Below the pieces are notes generated by a model. That model was not told the origin of the DNA, made no database searches, and was given only the letters and a program-made list of their open reading frames with translations. Positions 1 to 9,093 of a DNA stretch of 64,000 nucleotides are shown one piece after another (position 1 is the stretch's first letter; every line of letters starts with the position of its first letter). Origin of the DNA: JANNAT01 sp031384605 (GTDB taxonomy: Bacteria; Pseudomonadota; Alphaproteobacteria; Rhodobacterales; Rhodobacteraceae); NCBI GenBank assembly GCA_031384605.1, contig JANNAT010000078.1, forward strand, positions 17,307 through 81,306, in the 5' to 3' direction. The position numbers were made by a program, and so were the translations under genes.

Positions 1-831
1 CCGATGATGACGCTGTATCTGACCGAGGCCACAGATCCGGCTGACGTCGCGGCCGCGCACAACTCGGGCCTGATCCGGGCCGTGAAACTTTACCCCGCAG
101 GGGCCACCACCAATTCGCATGCAGGGGTGCGCGATTTGGATAAGGTGTTGGCTGTGCTGGAGAAAATGGCTGAAATCGGGCTGCCGCTGTGCGTGCACGG
201 CGAAGTGACCGATTCTGCGGTGGATATATTTGACCGCGAGGCGGTGTTCATCGACACCGTGCTTGATCCCTTGCGCCGCCGTCTGCCAACCCTGCGGGTG
301 GTGATGGAGCATATTACCACCGAACACGGCGTCGCCTATGCGCGGGCCGGCGGCGATGGGCTGGCGGCTACGATCACGACGCATCACCTGATCCTGAACC
401 GAAATCATATTCTGGCAGGCGGCATTCGCCCGCATTACTACTGCCTGCCGGTCGCCAAGCGCGAAAAACACCGGCTTGCGTTGCTTGCGGCTGCCATTTC
501 GGGGGATGCCCCGTTTTTTCTGGGCACCGATTCCGCGCCCCATACCGATGCACTGAAAGAAGCGGCCTGCGGCTGTGCGGGCTGTTTCACCGCAACCAAC
601 ACAATGCCGCTGCTGGCGCAAGTGTTTGATGATAATAAAAGTCTTGACCGGCTAGCGGCGTTCACCTCGCGCAACGGGGCGGCGTTTTACGGCCTGCCGG
701 TCAATCAAAGCACCCTGCACCTTGTGAAACACCAAACCCCACAAAGCTTTCCTGACAAAATCTTCACCGAAAGCGGGCCCGTCACTGTCTTTGACCCCGG
801 TTTCCCTGTGTTTTGGCATGTCGAACCCTAG
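1..831 (+). CDS. pyrC: Dihydroorotase, C-terminal part (5' end outside window)
   Basis: This enzyme closes carbamoyl aspartate to dihydroorotate, the third step of pyrimidine synthesis in the cytoplasm. The frame is open from base 1, and the Met at base 4 is internal: it lies in a stretch like the family's 'xMTLYLT' core. The visible part has the class II signature KLYPAGATTNSHAGV, CVHGEV (a metal His), MEHITT, RPHYYCLPV and the catalytic Asp region GTDSAPH. About 275 residues are present out of roughly 345 in E. coli PyrC, so about 70 N-terminal residues are missing, including the first HxH metal site. pyrE follows 104 bases downstream on the same strand. The family call is secure. Confidence 0.95.
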   Translation, partial: PMMTLYLTEATDPADVAAAHNSGLIRAVKLYPAGATTNSHAGVRDLDKVLAVLEKMAEIGLPLCVHGEVTDSAVDIFDREAVFIDTVLDPLRRRLPTLRVVMEHITTEHGVAYARAGGDGLAATITTHHLILNRNHILAGGIRPHYYCLPVAKREKHRLALLAAAISGDAPFFLGTDSAPHTDALKEAACGCAGCFTATNTMPLLAQVFDDNKSLDRLAAFTSRNGAAFYGLPVNQSTLHLVKHQTPQSFPDKIFTESGPVTVFDPGFPVFWHVEP

Positions 832-846
832 CCACAAAGCCTTGGC

Positions 847-905
847 TAAATATCCCCACCGCAGGCACTATGTCGCTGTCACAGTCGCTCCGCGGGGGAT
901 ATTTA
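847..905. repeat. Inverted repeat between pyrC and pyrE (dispersed repeat copy)
   Basis: Eleven bases at 847-857 (TAAATATCCCC) are exactly complementary to 895-905. A long loop separates the arms. The right arm runs into ATTTAAGGACAAATGAAA, which is the reverse of the TTTCATTT...AAATA.TCC unit found at several other junctions in this window. It may act as a weak terminator or as an RNA structure inside the pyrC-pyrE transcript. There is no T-tract, so termination is not certain. Confidence 0.5.
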
Positions 906-935
906 AGGACAAATGAAAATTGCAGAAAGATTTAA

Positions 936-1616
936 ATGATCCCCTCGTCCTTCCCCCCCGCGTCTGAGATTGCCCGCCTGACGGCGCGCGCGCTGCTGGA
1001 CATAAAGGCCGTGCATTTCAACGCGGACACGCCGTTTACCTTGGCGTCAGGCCTGCCATCGCCGACCTACATTGATTGCCGCAAACTGATCAGCCATCCG
1101 CGAATCCGCTCTGTCCTGATGGATTTCATGACCATCACCGTGATGCGCAACGCAGGGTTTGAGGCCTTTGATAATATCGCGGGCGGCGAGACCGCGGGCA
1201 TTCCGTTTGCGGCACTTGTGGCCGAACGCATGGCACTGCCGATGTCTTATGTGCGCAAAAAACCGAAAGGATATGGCCGGAATGCCCGGATTGAGGGCGA
1301 CATGACCCCCGGTCAGCGCGTATTGCTGGTGGAAGATTTGACCACAGATGGCGGATCGAAACTGTCTTTTGTCGATGCCATCCGCGACACCGGGGCGGTT
1401 TGCGCGCACACGGCCGTGATCTTTTACTATGGCATATTCGCTGAAACCCCCCAGCGCCTTGCCGATCACGGCATAGCCCTGCACCATCTTTGCACCTGGT
1501 GGGACGTGCTGGCCGAAGCGCGCAACATGAACAGCTTTGATGCCGCAACCCTGGCGGAAGTTGAGGTGTTTTTGCAGGACCCCCGCGCCTGGCAGGCTGC
1601 CCGCAGCGCAAAGTAG
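936..1616 (+). CDS. pyrE: Orotate phosphoribosyltransferase
   Basis: The enzyme transfers phosphoribose from PRPP to orotate to give OMP, the fifth step of pyrimidine synthesis. The PRPP-binding motif VLLVEDLTTDGG lies near residue 130. Upstream, FTLASGLPSPTYIDCRKL matches the orotate and dimer-interface region and YVRKKPKGYG matches the catalytic flexible loop. The length of 226 residues suits the longer alphaproteobacterial type. The ATG at 936 is preceded by an AGAAAG stretch that can serve as a weak ribosome site. It sits behind pyrC, so the two are probably co-transcribed, though a hairpin repeat lies between them. Confidence 0.95.
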   Translation: MIPSSFPPASEIARLTARALLDIKAVHFNADTPFTLASGLPSPTYIDCRKLISHPRIRSVLMDFMTITVMRNAGFEAFDNIAGGETAGIPFAALVAERMALPMSYVRKKPKGYGRNARIEGDMTPGQRVLLVEDLTTDGGSKLSFVDAIRDTGAVCAHTAVIFYYGIFAETPQRLADHGIALHHLCTWWDVLAEARNMNSFDAATLAEVEVFLQDPRAWQAARSAK

Positions 1617-1842
1617 CCGCAACTTTTTCTGTGAGCGGACCTGTGGATGACTTGGGGGCAACCCCTGCCGCGAATCGCAAAAATGGTATATGCTGCCCTG
1701 ACGAACCGCTATAGGTGGGGGTCTGCGTCGCGCACCACAGGTTGGTTTGGCAGCCGATTGCGACTTACCCCCAGAGTTGCTCTTGATTGCCCAATGCCCC
1801 ATTTTACCGCTAGGCACGCCCCATGCCACGCCCGAGGACCCG

Positions 1843-3345
1843 ATGAACGAAATTGCCACCCTGCGCCAAGTGCTGCCCGCTGTTGGACCCGACAGCGATG
1901 CCCTGCCCCATAATATTGAGGCCGAACAACAGCTGTTGGGCGCAATTCTGACCAACAACGATGTCTATGACCGCATCGCGGCGCTGGTCAAACCGGAACA
2001 TTTCTTTGATCCCGTGCATCAGCGCATCTTTGAACGCGCCGCCGCCCGCATTCAGAAAAACGCGCTGGCCTCGCCTGTCACGCTTAAGCCGTTCTTTGAT
2101 GACGATGCCGGCCTGCGCGAACTGGGCGGGCCGGCCTATCTGGTGCGGCTGGCGGGGGCGGCGATTTCCGCCTACGCCGCGCGTGATTATGCGCAAATGA
2201 TTTATGATCTGGCCGTGCGCCGTGAGTTGATTGCCTTGGGCCGCGATATTTCGGCCAAAGCCGCCAAAGTGGAAATCCATTCCGAGCCGCGCGAACAGAT
2301 CATCGAGGCCGAACAGCGGCTTTACAAACTGGGCGAACAAGGCGTGACTGAGCGCGGCTTTCAATCGTTCCTCAAGGCCGTCACCGATGCTGTGAACATG
2401 GCCAACGCCGCCTATCAACGCGATGGCGGTCTTGCGGGTATTTCCACCGGGCTGCTTGATCTGGATAAAAAGCTGGGCGGTCTGCATCCCTCGGATTTGC
2501 TGATCCTTGCGGGGCGTCCGTCGATGGGCAAAACTTCGCTGGCCACCAACATCGCGTTTAACATTGCCAAGGCCTATAAACGCGGCATCACCCATGACGG
2601 CACCGAAGGCGCGGTTGAAGGCGGCGTGGTGGGGTTCTTTTCGCTGGAGATGAGCGCCGAACAACTGGCCGCGCGTATTCTGTCAGAGGCGTCCGAAGTG
2701 CCGTCCGAACAAATCCGGCGCGGCGATATGACCGAAGCCGAGTTTCGCCGCTTTGTCGAAGCAGCCAAGGCACTGGAATCCTGCCCGCTTTATATCGACG
2801 ACACCCCCGCGCTGCCGATCAGTCAGGTCGCCGCCCGCGCACGGCGCCTGAAACGCACCCACGGGCTGGATGTGCTGATCATCGACTATCTGCAACTGCT
2901 GAAAGGCACGTCAAAAGAAAACCGCGTGCAGGAAGTTTCGGAAATCACCCAAGCACTGAAGGCCATCGCCAAGGAACTGAACATCCCGGTGATCGCACTG
3001 TCGCAGTTGTCGCGCCAGGTGGAAAGCCGCGAAGACAAACGCCCGCAACTGTCCGACCTGCGCGAATCCGGCTCGATCGAACAAGACGCCGATGTGGTGA
3101 TGTTTGTTTATCGTGACGAATATTACAAAGAGCGCGAAAAACCAGGTGAGCATGAGTTGGACAAGATGCTGCAGTGGCAAACCCTGATGGGTCAGGTGTC
3201 GGGCAAAGCCGAAGTGATTATCGGCAAACAGCGCCACGGGCCCATCGGATCGGTCGAGCTGGCCTTTGAGGGTAAATTCACCCGGTTCAGCAATCTTGCC
3301 AAACAATGGCAAGGCTCTGGGCCGCGCGACGATGTCGGGTTCTGA
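1843..3345 (+). CDS. dnaB: Replicative DNA helicase
   Basis: This is the hexameric 5'-3' helicase that unwinds the chromosome fork. The start at 1843 (MNEIATL) is preferred over the longer frame because the family motif PHNIEAEQQLLGAIL then falls near residue 25 and the length becomes 500, normal for DnaB. The N-terminal domain comes first and the RecA-like ATPase follows, with Walker A GRPSMGKTSLATN near residue 225. Later come FFSLEMSAEQL, the Walker B region LIIDYLQLLKG, ALSQLSRQVE and the arginine-finger region near GKQRHGPIG. No intein is seen. A 226-base gap with no other gene separates it from pyrE. Confidence 0.96.
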   Translation: MNEIATLRQVLPAVGPDSDALPHNIEAEQQLLGAILTNNDVYDRIAALVKPEHFFDPVHQRIFERAAARIQKNALASPVTLKPFFDDDAGLRELGGPAYLVRLAGAAISAYAARDYAQMIYDLAVRRELIALGRDISAKAAKVEIHSEPREQIIEAEQRLYKLGEQGVTERGFQSFLKAVTDAVNMANAAYQRDGGLAGISTGLLDLDKKLGGLHPSDLLILAGRPSMGKTSLATNIAFNIAKAYKRGITHDGTEGAVEGGVVGFFSLEMSAEQLAARILSEASEVPSEQIRRGDMTEAEFRRFVEAAKALESCPLYIDDTPALPISQVAARARRLKRTHGLDVLIIDYLQLLKGTSKENRVQEVSEITQALKAIAKELNIPVIALSQLSRQVESREDKRPQLSDLRESGSIEQDADVVMFVYRDEYYKEREKPGEHELDKMLQWQTLMGQVSGKAEVIIGKQRHGPIGSVELAFEGKFTRFSNLAKQWQGSGPRDDVGF

Positions 3346-3360
3346 TCAAAATCCTGCAAA

Positions 3361-3388
3361 CTTCATTTTGGCATAAATACTCCCTCCG
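3361..3388 (+). repeat. Dispersed intergenic repeat, copy 2
   Basis: The text CTTCATTTTGGCATAAATAC followed by TCCCTCCGGAGG is nearly the same as the segment at 19501-19524 and, in reverse, the segment at 895-915. CTCCGGAG is a short palindrome. It lies between dnaB and alr; the rest of the gap, to 3535, is GC-rich and shows no gene. Confidence 0.55.
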
Positions 3389-3535
3389 GAGGGGCCAACG
3401 CCCGCTGGCCGCAACCAGCTTTGGGGATATAACCGCGACAGCCGCGGGTGCAAGGGGCTCAACGCCCCGCGCGACCGTCCGCCTTTGCAATACTTTCCTC
3501 TTGACCCCGCGCGCGCGCCTGTCAAAACCCGAACC

Positions 3536-4585
3536 ATGTCCACAGCAACCCTGACCATCGACCTTGACGCCATCGCCGCCAACTGGCGCGCCTTGGACAA
3601 AGCCAGTGCGTCTGGCGTGCAAACCGCCGCCGTGGTCAAAGCCAATGCGTATGGTCTTGGGCTGCCGCGCGTTGCCCGTGCGCTGGCAACCGCCGGCGCG
3701 CGGCGGTTTTTCGTGGCGGTTGCCGAAGAAGGGGCCGCTTTGCGCCAGGTGCTTGGGCCGGGGCCGCAGATCTATATCCTGTCGGGCCATATGGCGGGCG
3801 ATACCGAAATGATCGGCGATCTTGATCTGACGCCGATCCTGAACGCGCTGGATCAGGTTACGCGGCATCTGGAGTCGTTACCCGGCACGCCGTTTGGGGT
3901 GCAACTGGACACGGGCATGAACCGTCTGGGCATGGAAGAGGCCGAATGGGAGGCCGTGGCCCCCTATCTGCTGGACGCAGGGCCAGACCTGTTGATCTCG
4001 CATCTGGCTTGCGCCGATGACCCCGATCACGCCTTGAATGACATTCAGCTTGCAACGTTTCACGCGATGACCGATGGCACCGGCGTGCCGCGCAGTCTGG
4101 CCGCGACCGGGGGCATTTTGCTGGGGCCCAGATATCATTTCGACCTGACCCGCCCCGGCATCGGGCTCTATGGTGGCAGACCTTATGAGGCCGCCCGGCA
4201 TGTGGTGTCGCTGTCCCTGCCCGTTATTCAAAGCCGCGACGTGGCCCCGGGTGAAACCGTTGGATATTCCTGCAGCTGGGAGGCCGAGGTGCCGTCGGTG
4301 ATCGCCACCCTGTCGGGCGGATATGCCGATGGCTTGCCGCGAACCTTGTCGAACAACGCGGTGCTGTGGGACGGCGATACGCCCTGCCCTTTGGTGGGCC
4401 GGGTGTCGATGGATCTGATCACCGCCGATATCAGCCATTTGGCGCATACCCCGCGCAGCCTTGATATTCTGGGGCAAAATCAAAGCTTTGATGATTTGGC
4501 AGATATTGCCGGCACCATTGGATACGAAATTCTGACCGCACTTGGCGCGCGTTACACCCGCCGCTATGTCGAAGGTGCCACATGA
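3536..4585 (+). CDS. alr: Alanine racemase
   Basis: This PLP enzyme makes D-alanine for peptidoglycan in the cytoplasm. The start at 3536 (MSTATLTIDLDAIAANW) puts the PLP lysine motif AVVKANAYGLG near residue 40, as in the family; the 17 residues upstream in the frame have no family likeness. The second catalytic residue is the Tyr in the GYSCSWEA region near residue 245, and RVSMDLI is the substrate-side loop. The length of 349 is normal. The stop overlaps the next start by four bases (ATGA), which points to translational coupling with mlaE. Confidence 0.93.
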   Translation: MSTATLTIDLDAIAANWRALDKASASGVQTAAVVKANAYGLGLPRVARALATAGARRFFVAVAEEGAALRQVLGPGPQIYILSGHMAGDTEMIGDLDLTPILNALDQVTRHLESLPGTPFGVQLDTGMNRLGMEEAEWEAVAPYLLDAGPDLLISHLACADDPDHALNDIQLATFHAMTDGTGVPRSLAATGGILLGPRYHFDLTRPGIGLYGGRPYEAARHVVSLSLPVIQSRDVAPGETVGYSCSWEAEVPSVIATLSGGYADGLPRTLSNNAVLWDGDTPCPLVGRVSMDLITADISHLAHTPRSLDILGQNQSFDDLADIAGTIGYEILTALGARYTRRYVEGAT

Positions 4586-5364
4586 CACCCGCGACTGTTT
4601 TGGCCGGCATTGGCCGCCCGCCATTGGCTGCCCTTGCCAGTCTGGGCCGCCTTGCTATTTATGCCGCCGAAACTCTGCTGCACCTGATCCGCCCGCCGTT
4701 TTATGGCCGCGAATTTGCCAGCGCCCTGTTGCAAGTGGGTTGGCTGTCGCTGCCCGTTGTGGGGCTGACGGCGATTTTCACCGGCGGCGCGCTGGCTTTG
4801 CAGATCTATGCCGGCGGGCAACGCTTTTCCGCCGAAGCCGTTGTGCCGCAAATCGTGGCCATCGGTATGGTGCGCGAATTGGGGCCCGTTCTGGTCGGGC
4901 TGATGATTGCTGCTCGGGTGACCTCGTCGATTGCCGCAGAAATTGCCACGATGAAAGTCACCGAACAGATCGACGCGCTGGTTACACTTTCGACCAACCC
5001 GATGAAATACCTGACCGTTCCGCGCGTGTTGGCGGGGTTTCTGACCGTGCCTTTGCTGGTGGGCATCGGCGATATCATCGGCATCATGGGTGGGTTTCTG
5101 GTGGGCACCGAACAGCTGGGCTTTAACCGGGCGATCTATATTCAGAACACCGTTGATTTTCTGGAAACCCCTGATGTGGTGTCATCCTTGGTCAAGGGCG
5201 CGGTGTTCGGCTTTATCGCCACCCTTGTCGGCTGTTATCACGGCATGGCGTCGGGTCGCGGTGCGCAAGGCGTGGGCGGGGCCACCAAAACCGCTGTGGC
5301 CTCGGCGTCGATCTTGATACTGGCGGCGAATTTTGTGCTTACATCGGTGATGTTCGGATCATGA
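4582..5364 (+). CDS. mlaE: MlaE-type lipid ABC transporter permease
   Basis: This is an inner-membrane permease of the Mla/MCE phospholipid transport system, which moves lipids between the inner and outer membranes. It has the MlaE signature GMVRELGPVLVGLMIAARV near residue 95 and five or so hydrophobic segments. It has 260 residues, which is normal. It overlaps alr by four bases and mlaF by four bases, so alr-mlaE-mlaF reads as one unit. The MCE substrate protein (mlaD) and the periplasmic carrier (mlaC) are not in this window, so the full set must be elsewhere or differ. Confidence 0.9.
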   Translation: MTPATVLAGIGRPPLAALASLGRLAIYAAETLLHLIRPPFYGREFASALLQVGWLSLPVVGLTAIFTGGALALQIYAGGQRFSAEAVVPQIVAIGMVRELGPVLVGLMIAARVTSSIAAEIATMKVTEQIDALVTLSTNPMKYLTVPRVLAGFLTVPLLVGIGDIIGIMGGFLVGTEQLGFNRAIYIQNTVDFLETPDVVSSLVKGAVFGFIATLVGCYHGMASGRGAQGVGGATKTAVASASILILAANFVLTSVMFGS

Positions 5365-6107
5365 TCGAACTGGCGGGCGTCACAAAAACCTTCGGCCGCA
5401 ACACGGTGCTGCGCGGGGTGAACCTGACGATTGAGCGCGGGCAAAGCATGGTGGTGATTGGCGGGTCGGGCACTGGCAAATCGGTGCTGTTGAAATCCAT
5501 CCTTGGCCTTGTGCGCCCCGATGGCGGCACCATCACGCTGGATGGTCAAGACGTGACAAAAGCCGACCGTGATGCGTTTCTGGCGCGGTTTGGTATGCTG
5601 TTCCAAGGTGGTGCGCTGTTTGACAGCCTGAAGGTTTGGGAGAACGTCGCTTTTCGTTTGATGCGCGGGGCCACGGCGCTGCCAAAGGCGCAGGCCCGCG
5701 AAATTGCCATCGAAAAGCTGCGCCGCGTCGGCTTGAAACCGGAAACTGCCGACATGTTGCCCGCAGAACTGTCAGGTGGCATGCAAAAACGCGTGGGCCT
5801 TGCCCGTGCGATTGCCGCCCAACCTGAGATTATCTTTTTTGACGAACCGACCACAGGTTTAGACCCGATCATGGCCGGGGTGATCAACGAATTGATCCGC
5901 GAGATTGTGGTGGAAATGGGGGCCACCGCGATGACCATCACCCATGATATGTCATCCGTGCGCGCCATCGCCGACCGCGTGGCGATGTTGCATGACGGGG
6001 TGATCCAATGGACCGGCCCCGTGGCGGAAATGGACGCCGCCCCCGACCCTTATTTGCAGCAATTCATCCATGGCCGCGCGACGGGACCGATCGCATCGGT
6101 GCGGTAA
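5361..6107 (+). CDS. mlaF: MlaF-type ABC transporter ATPase
   Basis: This is the cytoplasmic ATPase partner of the MlaE permease. It shows Walker A GGSGTGKSVLL near residue 35, Q-loop MLFQGGALFDSL, ABC signature LSGGMQKRVGLARA, Walker B IIFFDEPTTGLDP and the H-loop ITHDMSS. LSGGMQKRV is the form typical of MlaF/Ttg2A rather than of importers. It has 248 residues and is complete. It starts inside the mlaE stop (ATGA). The partner MCE protein is not adjacent. Confidence 0.92.
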   Translation: MIELAGVTKTFGRNTVLRGVNLTIERGQSMVVIGGSGTGKSVLLKSILGLVRPDGGTITLDGQDVTKADRDAFLARFGMLFQGGALFDSLKVWENVAFRLMRGATALPKAQAREIAIEKLRRVGLKPETADMLPAELSGGMQKRVGLARAIAAQPEIIFFDEPTTGLDPIMAGVINELIREIVVEMGATAMTITHDMSSVRAIADRVAMLHDGVIQWTGPVAEMDAAPDPYLQQFIHGRATGPIASVR

Positions 6108-6187
6108 GGCAAAAAGCCTTGGTATTGGTGCCAGTCCAAGTTAGCTTATCCAGATTGAACGGTATTTTGATCTAAAGGATGTTAACA

Positions 6188-6916
6188 ATGGCAGACGGAA
6201 GTAAAACCCGGCCAACCGACAATTTTCACTGCTTCCAAGGCCGCGGCTTTGTTTACTGGCACGCGAAGGCCAGCGGGCATCAACCCAGCCGCGAAACCCG
6301 CGCCAGCCCGGATGGCCATATCTTTGACTATGCCCCCGATGCCGACGGCTTTGCAATGAACAACGGCGGCATATCAAAGCCGATTGAAACCACGCTTGGC
6401 CTTAGAAAACTGTTTCGCTTTTTTGACTCAACAACCAGCGCGAAAGATGCTTTGGCTGGAAATTGGTGGCAGGATCTGGATGCATTGGCGGTTATGACAA
6501 ATTTTGCCTTGAACAACGAAATGTCGTTGTCACGCGCCGCACAGCTGTTGTTGATTGTGCCCAAGAACTGGGGTGATTGCAGCAATTTTTTGATTGTAAA
6601 ACCAAATACAGTGCTGAAGGCCTTTGTTGGCAAAGGCAATCCTGTCGCCATCACAGCTTCGGGCAAAAGCACCAGTCCTGACGCAAAACGCAAATCCGGC
6701 ACCGCAGTTTATGCAGCCAGCCCGGGCAACAATCTGGAACAAATCTATATTCCTGGCACTCCGATGATCAAAGCAATCCCGGCAAGCAAAGGGGTTGCCG
6801 CCACGCCAAGGGTGCCCGGATTTCTTGAGCAGTTTTTGGACTTCCAATCTGTCCATCACATCGACATGCGAGGAATTCTTATCCCGGCGATTCCACTAAG
6901 TGCAGGTGGCAAATAA
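6188..6916 (+). CDS. Unrecognised protein, low-GC gene
   Basis: I do not recognise a family. The protein has about 242 residues, is mostly soluble in composition, and has no signal peptide or clear membrane segment. Two starts are possible: ATG at 6179 and ATG at 6188. AAAGGA at 6174-6179 is correctly spaced only for 6188 (MADGSKTRP), so that start is chosen. The base composition is richer in A and T than its neighbours, and codons such as AAT, AAA and TTG are common, which hints at transfer. It interrupts the otherwise conserved run from mlaF to the PqiA and radA genes. It may be a lone cargo gene. Confidence 0.6.
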   Translation: MADGSKTRPTDNFHCFQGRGFVYWHAKASGHQPSRETRASPDGHIFDYAPDADGFAMNNGGISKPIETTLGLRKLFRFFDSTTSAKDALAGNWWQDLDALAVMTNFALNNEMSLSRAAQLLLIVPKNWGDCSNFLIVKPNTVLKAFVGKGNPVAITASGKSTSPDAKRKSGTAVYAASPGNNLEQIYIPGTPMIKAIPASKGVAATPRVPGFLEQFLDFQSVHHIDMRGILIPAIPLSAGGK

Positions 6917-7069
6917 AACCGGTGGACTGCGCGATCCCGCCCCCCGGGGTGCGCCACTGTTTTCCACTGTGAAAAAACGTCAATTATCCACTTGTTTTAA
7001 TGCTATAATTTCCGACCAATTAAGGAAAATGTTGGCAAAAATATAGCTCTTTGAAAAGGGTAACTCGCG

Positions 7070-7793
7070 GTGCGGCAAAGATGCGGTGCGATGGTGGGTA
7101 ATGGGGCTGAAACTTTGCGAGCAGCTCAGAGCGGGTTTCAATCGGTGGCGCAGACGCTGATCATTCTTTTGCGGGCGGCCCTGGTGGCGGCCACGCTTGC
7201 CGCGGCGTATGGGCTGTTGCCTTGGCCGCAACTGGCACTGTTCTTTGGCGGTCAGGCGGGGCCTCAGGCTTGCATGTGGCTGCAAATCGGGCTTATGGCC
7301 ATCGTTGGTCTGACGGTGCTTTTTCTGCCCGCCAACACCCGCATGACACGGCTGAAACGCAGCCACCGCAGTTTTGCGACCGGGATGCAAGACGTATCCG
7401 ACGCCTACTGGCAGGCCCATGCCGCCGACCGCGCTGGTGTTTTTGCGCTGTCTGGCGAATGCGATACAATGCGCGCCCGGATGGAACATCTGCGCGATCA
7501 CCCTGATTTTCAGCATCTTTAACCCAAACTGTTGCAAATGGCTGCACAGATCAGCGTGGAAACCCGCGATCTGGCCCGCGCTTATTGCGACGATAAGGTC
7601 AATCGCGCGCCGCACTTGTGACGAGCGGTGCCGGTGGCTGACCGATATCGTCGCCGAAGAACGCACCGCCCAAATCCAGTTGAAACGGCTTGAGGCTGAT
7701 CTGAAAGAAATCCTGCCGACGCTTGGCGATGATTTCGATCTGGAAGATCACCACGATGCCAATGTGGTGGCCTTGCCCAAGCCGGAGAAATAA
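7070..7793 (+). pseudogene. Decayed two-membrane-segment/coiled-coil gene ('DNA repair protein' of Rhodobacteraceae)
   Basis: From memory, relatives in this gene position are about 230-residue membrane proteins with a long helical tail, usually labelled 'DNA repair protein' without proof. Here the frame starting with GTG at 7070 gives two hydrophobic segments and then SHRSFATGMQDVSDAYWQAH and DHPDFQHL before a TAA at 7520. The same frame carries on with family-like text (PKLLQMAAQISVETRDLARA), so the TAA looks like a nonsense change. It stops again at TGA 7619. The C-terminal part (WLTDIVAEERTAQIQLKRLE...) resumes in another frame to 7793. About 25 codons appear to be missing at the frame change. 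Two lesions plus a deletion argue for a true pseudogene. Confidence 0.72.
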
Positions 7794-7829
7794 CGCGGCC
7801 TTGCGCTTTGTGCGGGCCGGGCGCAACAC

Positions 7830-8579
7830 TTGAGCAGCCATTTCGGCACAAAGGCAGCGCCCGTGCACCCTGCGAACCCCTCATGGCTTGCGCGGCTGCG
7901 GGCCATCAAATCCAGCAGCCGCACGGCATCGGCAGATACCGCATTGGCCACGGTTTTGGCCGCAATCGCGGGGGCGGCGAATGCGGGCGGCTTTATTCTT
8001 CTGGGCAGCTATACCTCGCATATGACGGGGTATCTGTCGCGGCTGGCGGATAATATTGTGTTGCAAAACATTGGGATGGTGATCAACGCCACGCTTGCGA
8101 TTGCGCTTTTCGTCGCTGGCGCGGCCACCGCCGCCTTCACCATCAACTGGGCGCGCCAGCATCGCCCCGCGCAGCAATACGCGTTGCCGATTGGCGTGCA
8201 GGGTGGGCTGTTTGTGACCTTGGCAGGCATAGGGGCGGCAGGATTTTCCCACCCCGCCACTGGTTACGTTGGATTGGGCCTGTTGTCCTTCATCATGGGG
8301 TTTCAGAACGCCACCATCACCAAAATATCCTATGCCCGCATCCGCACGACGCATGCCACCGGGATGGTCACGGATGTTGGCATTGAGTTGGGCCGCGCCG
8401 CCTATGGCCGCAGCTTTGACACAGATGTGACGGCAGATCGCGCCAAGCTTTGGCTTTTGTTGCGATTGCTGTCGGTGTTTTTGATCGGCGGTATCTTTGG
8501 TGCACTGGGATATGGCGCGGTGGGGTATCTGTTTTCCCTGCCCTTGGCGGCGGTTCTGTTGGTCTTGGCGCTGATATAA
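7830..8579 (+). CDS. YoaK/DUF1275 family membrane protein
   Basis: This is an inner-membrane protein of the DUF1275 family, whose function is not established. Typical features are the early small-residue segment AIAGAANAGGFILLGSYTSHMTGYLS, given here in abbreviated sense at residues 45-70, and GFQNATITK followed by RTTHATGMVTDVGIELG near residues 160-185. About six hydrophobic segments are visible. The start is unsure: a TTG at 7830 gives 249 residues, and no good ribosome site is seen. After the TAA the same frame stays open with a polar tail up to the next gene's ATG at 8619, so the stop could be a recent truncation of a few residues, but this is weak. Confidence 0.8.
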   Translation: MSSHFGTKAAPVHPANPSWLARLRAIKSSSRTASADTALATVLAAIAGAANAGGFILLGSYTSHMTGYLSRLADNIVLQNIGMVINATLAIALFVAGAATAAFTINWARQHRPAQQYALPIGVQGGLFVTLAGIGAAGFSHPATGYVGLGLLSFIMGFQNATITKISYARIRTTHATGMVTDVGIELGRAAYGRSFDTDVTADRAKLWLLLRLLSVFLIGGIFGALGYGAVGYLFSLPLAAVLLVLALI

Positions 8580-8618
8580 CCGCTTGACCCCGAAGAGCCG
8601 CACCCGCACCTTGCGCGC

Positions 8619-9050
8619 ATGAAATACGCCAACCTGTGCCTGCTGATCTTGTTCCCCATCGCGTGGTTTGCGCCCCTGTTACGCGCGGCTTTGTTGCCGA
8701 TATTCGGGATGGATGAGATTTCGGTGATCACCGGCTTGCAATCACTCTGGGGCAGTGATGCCGTTTTGGCGCTGTTGGTGACGTTCCTTGCCGTCTTTGC
8801 GCCTTTTGCCAAAACCATCGGGCTGGCCCTTGTGCATTTTGATCTGCTGAAACCCCGCGCCATGCCTGCGTTGAATATCTTGGGCAAGCTGGCGATGGCC
8901 GATGTGTTCTTGATCGCGCTTTATGTGGTCATCGTCAAAGGCGCGGGCTATGTCACGATAGAAGTGGCTTGGGGGATGTATCTGTTCACCGGCTGTATTC
9001 TGGCCTCTTTGGCGGTGTCGTATTTTACTGAAAAACAGACCTCACCTTAG
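8619..9050 (+). CDS. Paraquat-inducible protein A (PqiA) family membrane protein
   Basis: A 143-residue membrane protein with four hydrophobic segments and the PqiA-domain pattern LFPIAWFAPLL, ITGLQSLWGSD, FAKTIGLALVHF and LGKLAMADVFLIAL. PqiA proteins work with MCE proteins in envelope lipid handling, but this is a single-domain short version without a PqiB neighbour. It sits just before radA, a position I recall as conserved in Rhodobacteraceae. The start at 8619 gives a natural first membrane segment. Confidence 0.82.
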   Translation: MKYANLCLLILFPIAWFAPLLRAALLPIFGMDEISVITGLQSLWGSDAVLALLVTFLAVFAPFAKTIGLALVHFDLLKPRAMPALNILGKLAMADVFLIALYVVIVKGAGYVTIEVAWGMYLFTGCILASLAVSYFTEKQTSP

Positions 9051-9093
9051 GCGCACCCCTTGATGCCGCGCATCTTTCAGGGCACCTAGACGC

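Noticed and set aside
8577..8618. Nonsense truncation of the DUF1275 protein
   Set aside because: The frame stays open after the stop, but only for 13 polar codons up to the next ATG, and the protein already has all membrane segments; too weak to call a lesion.
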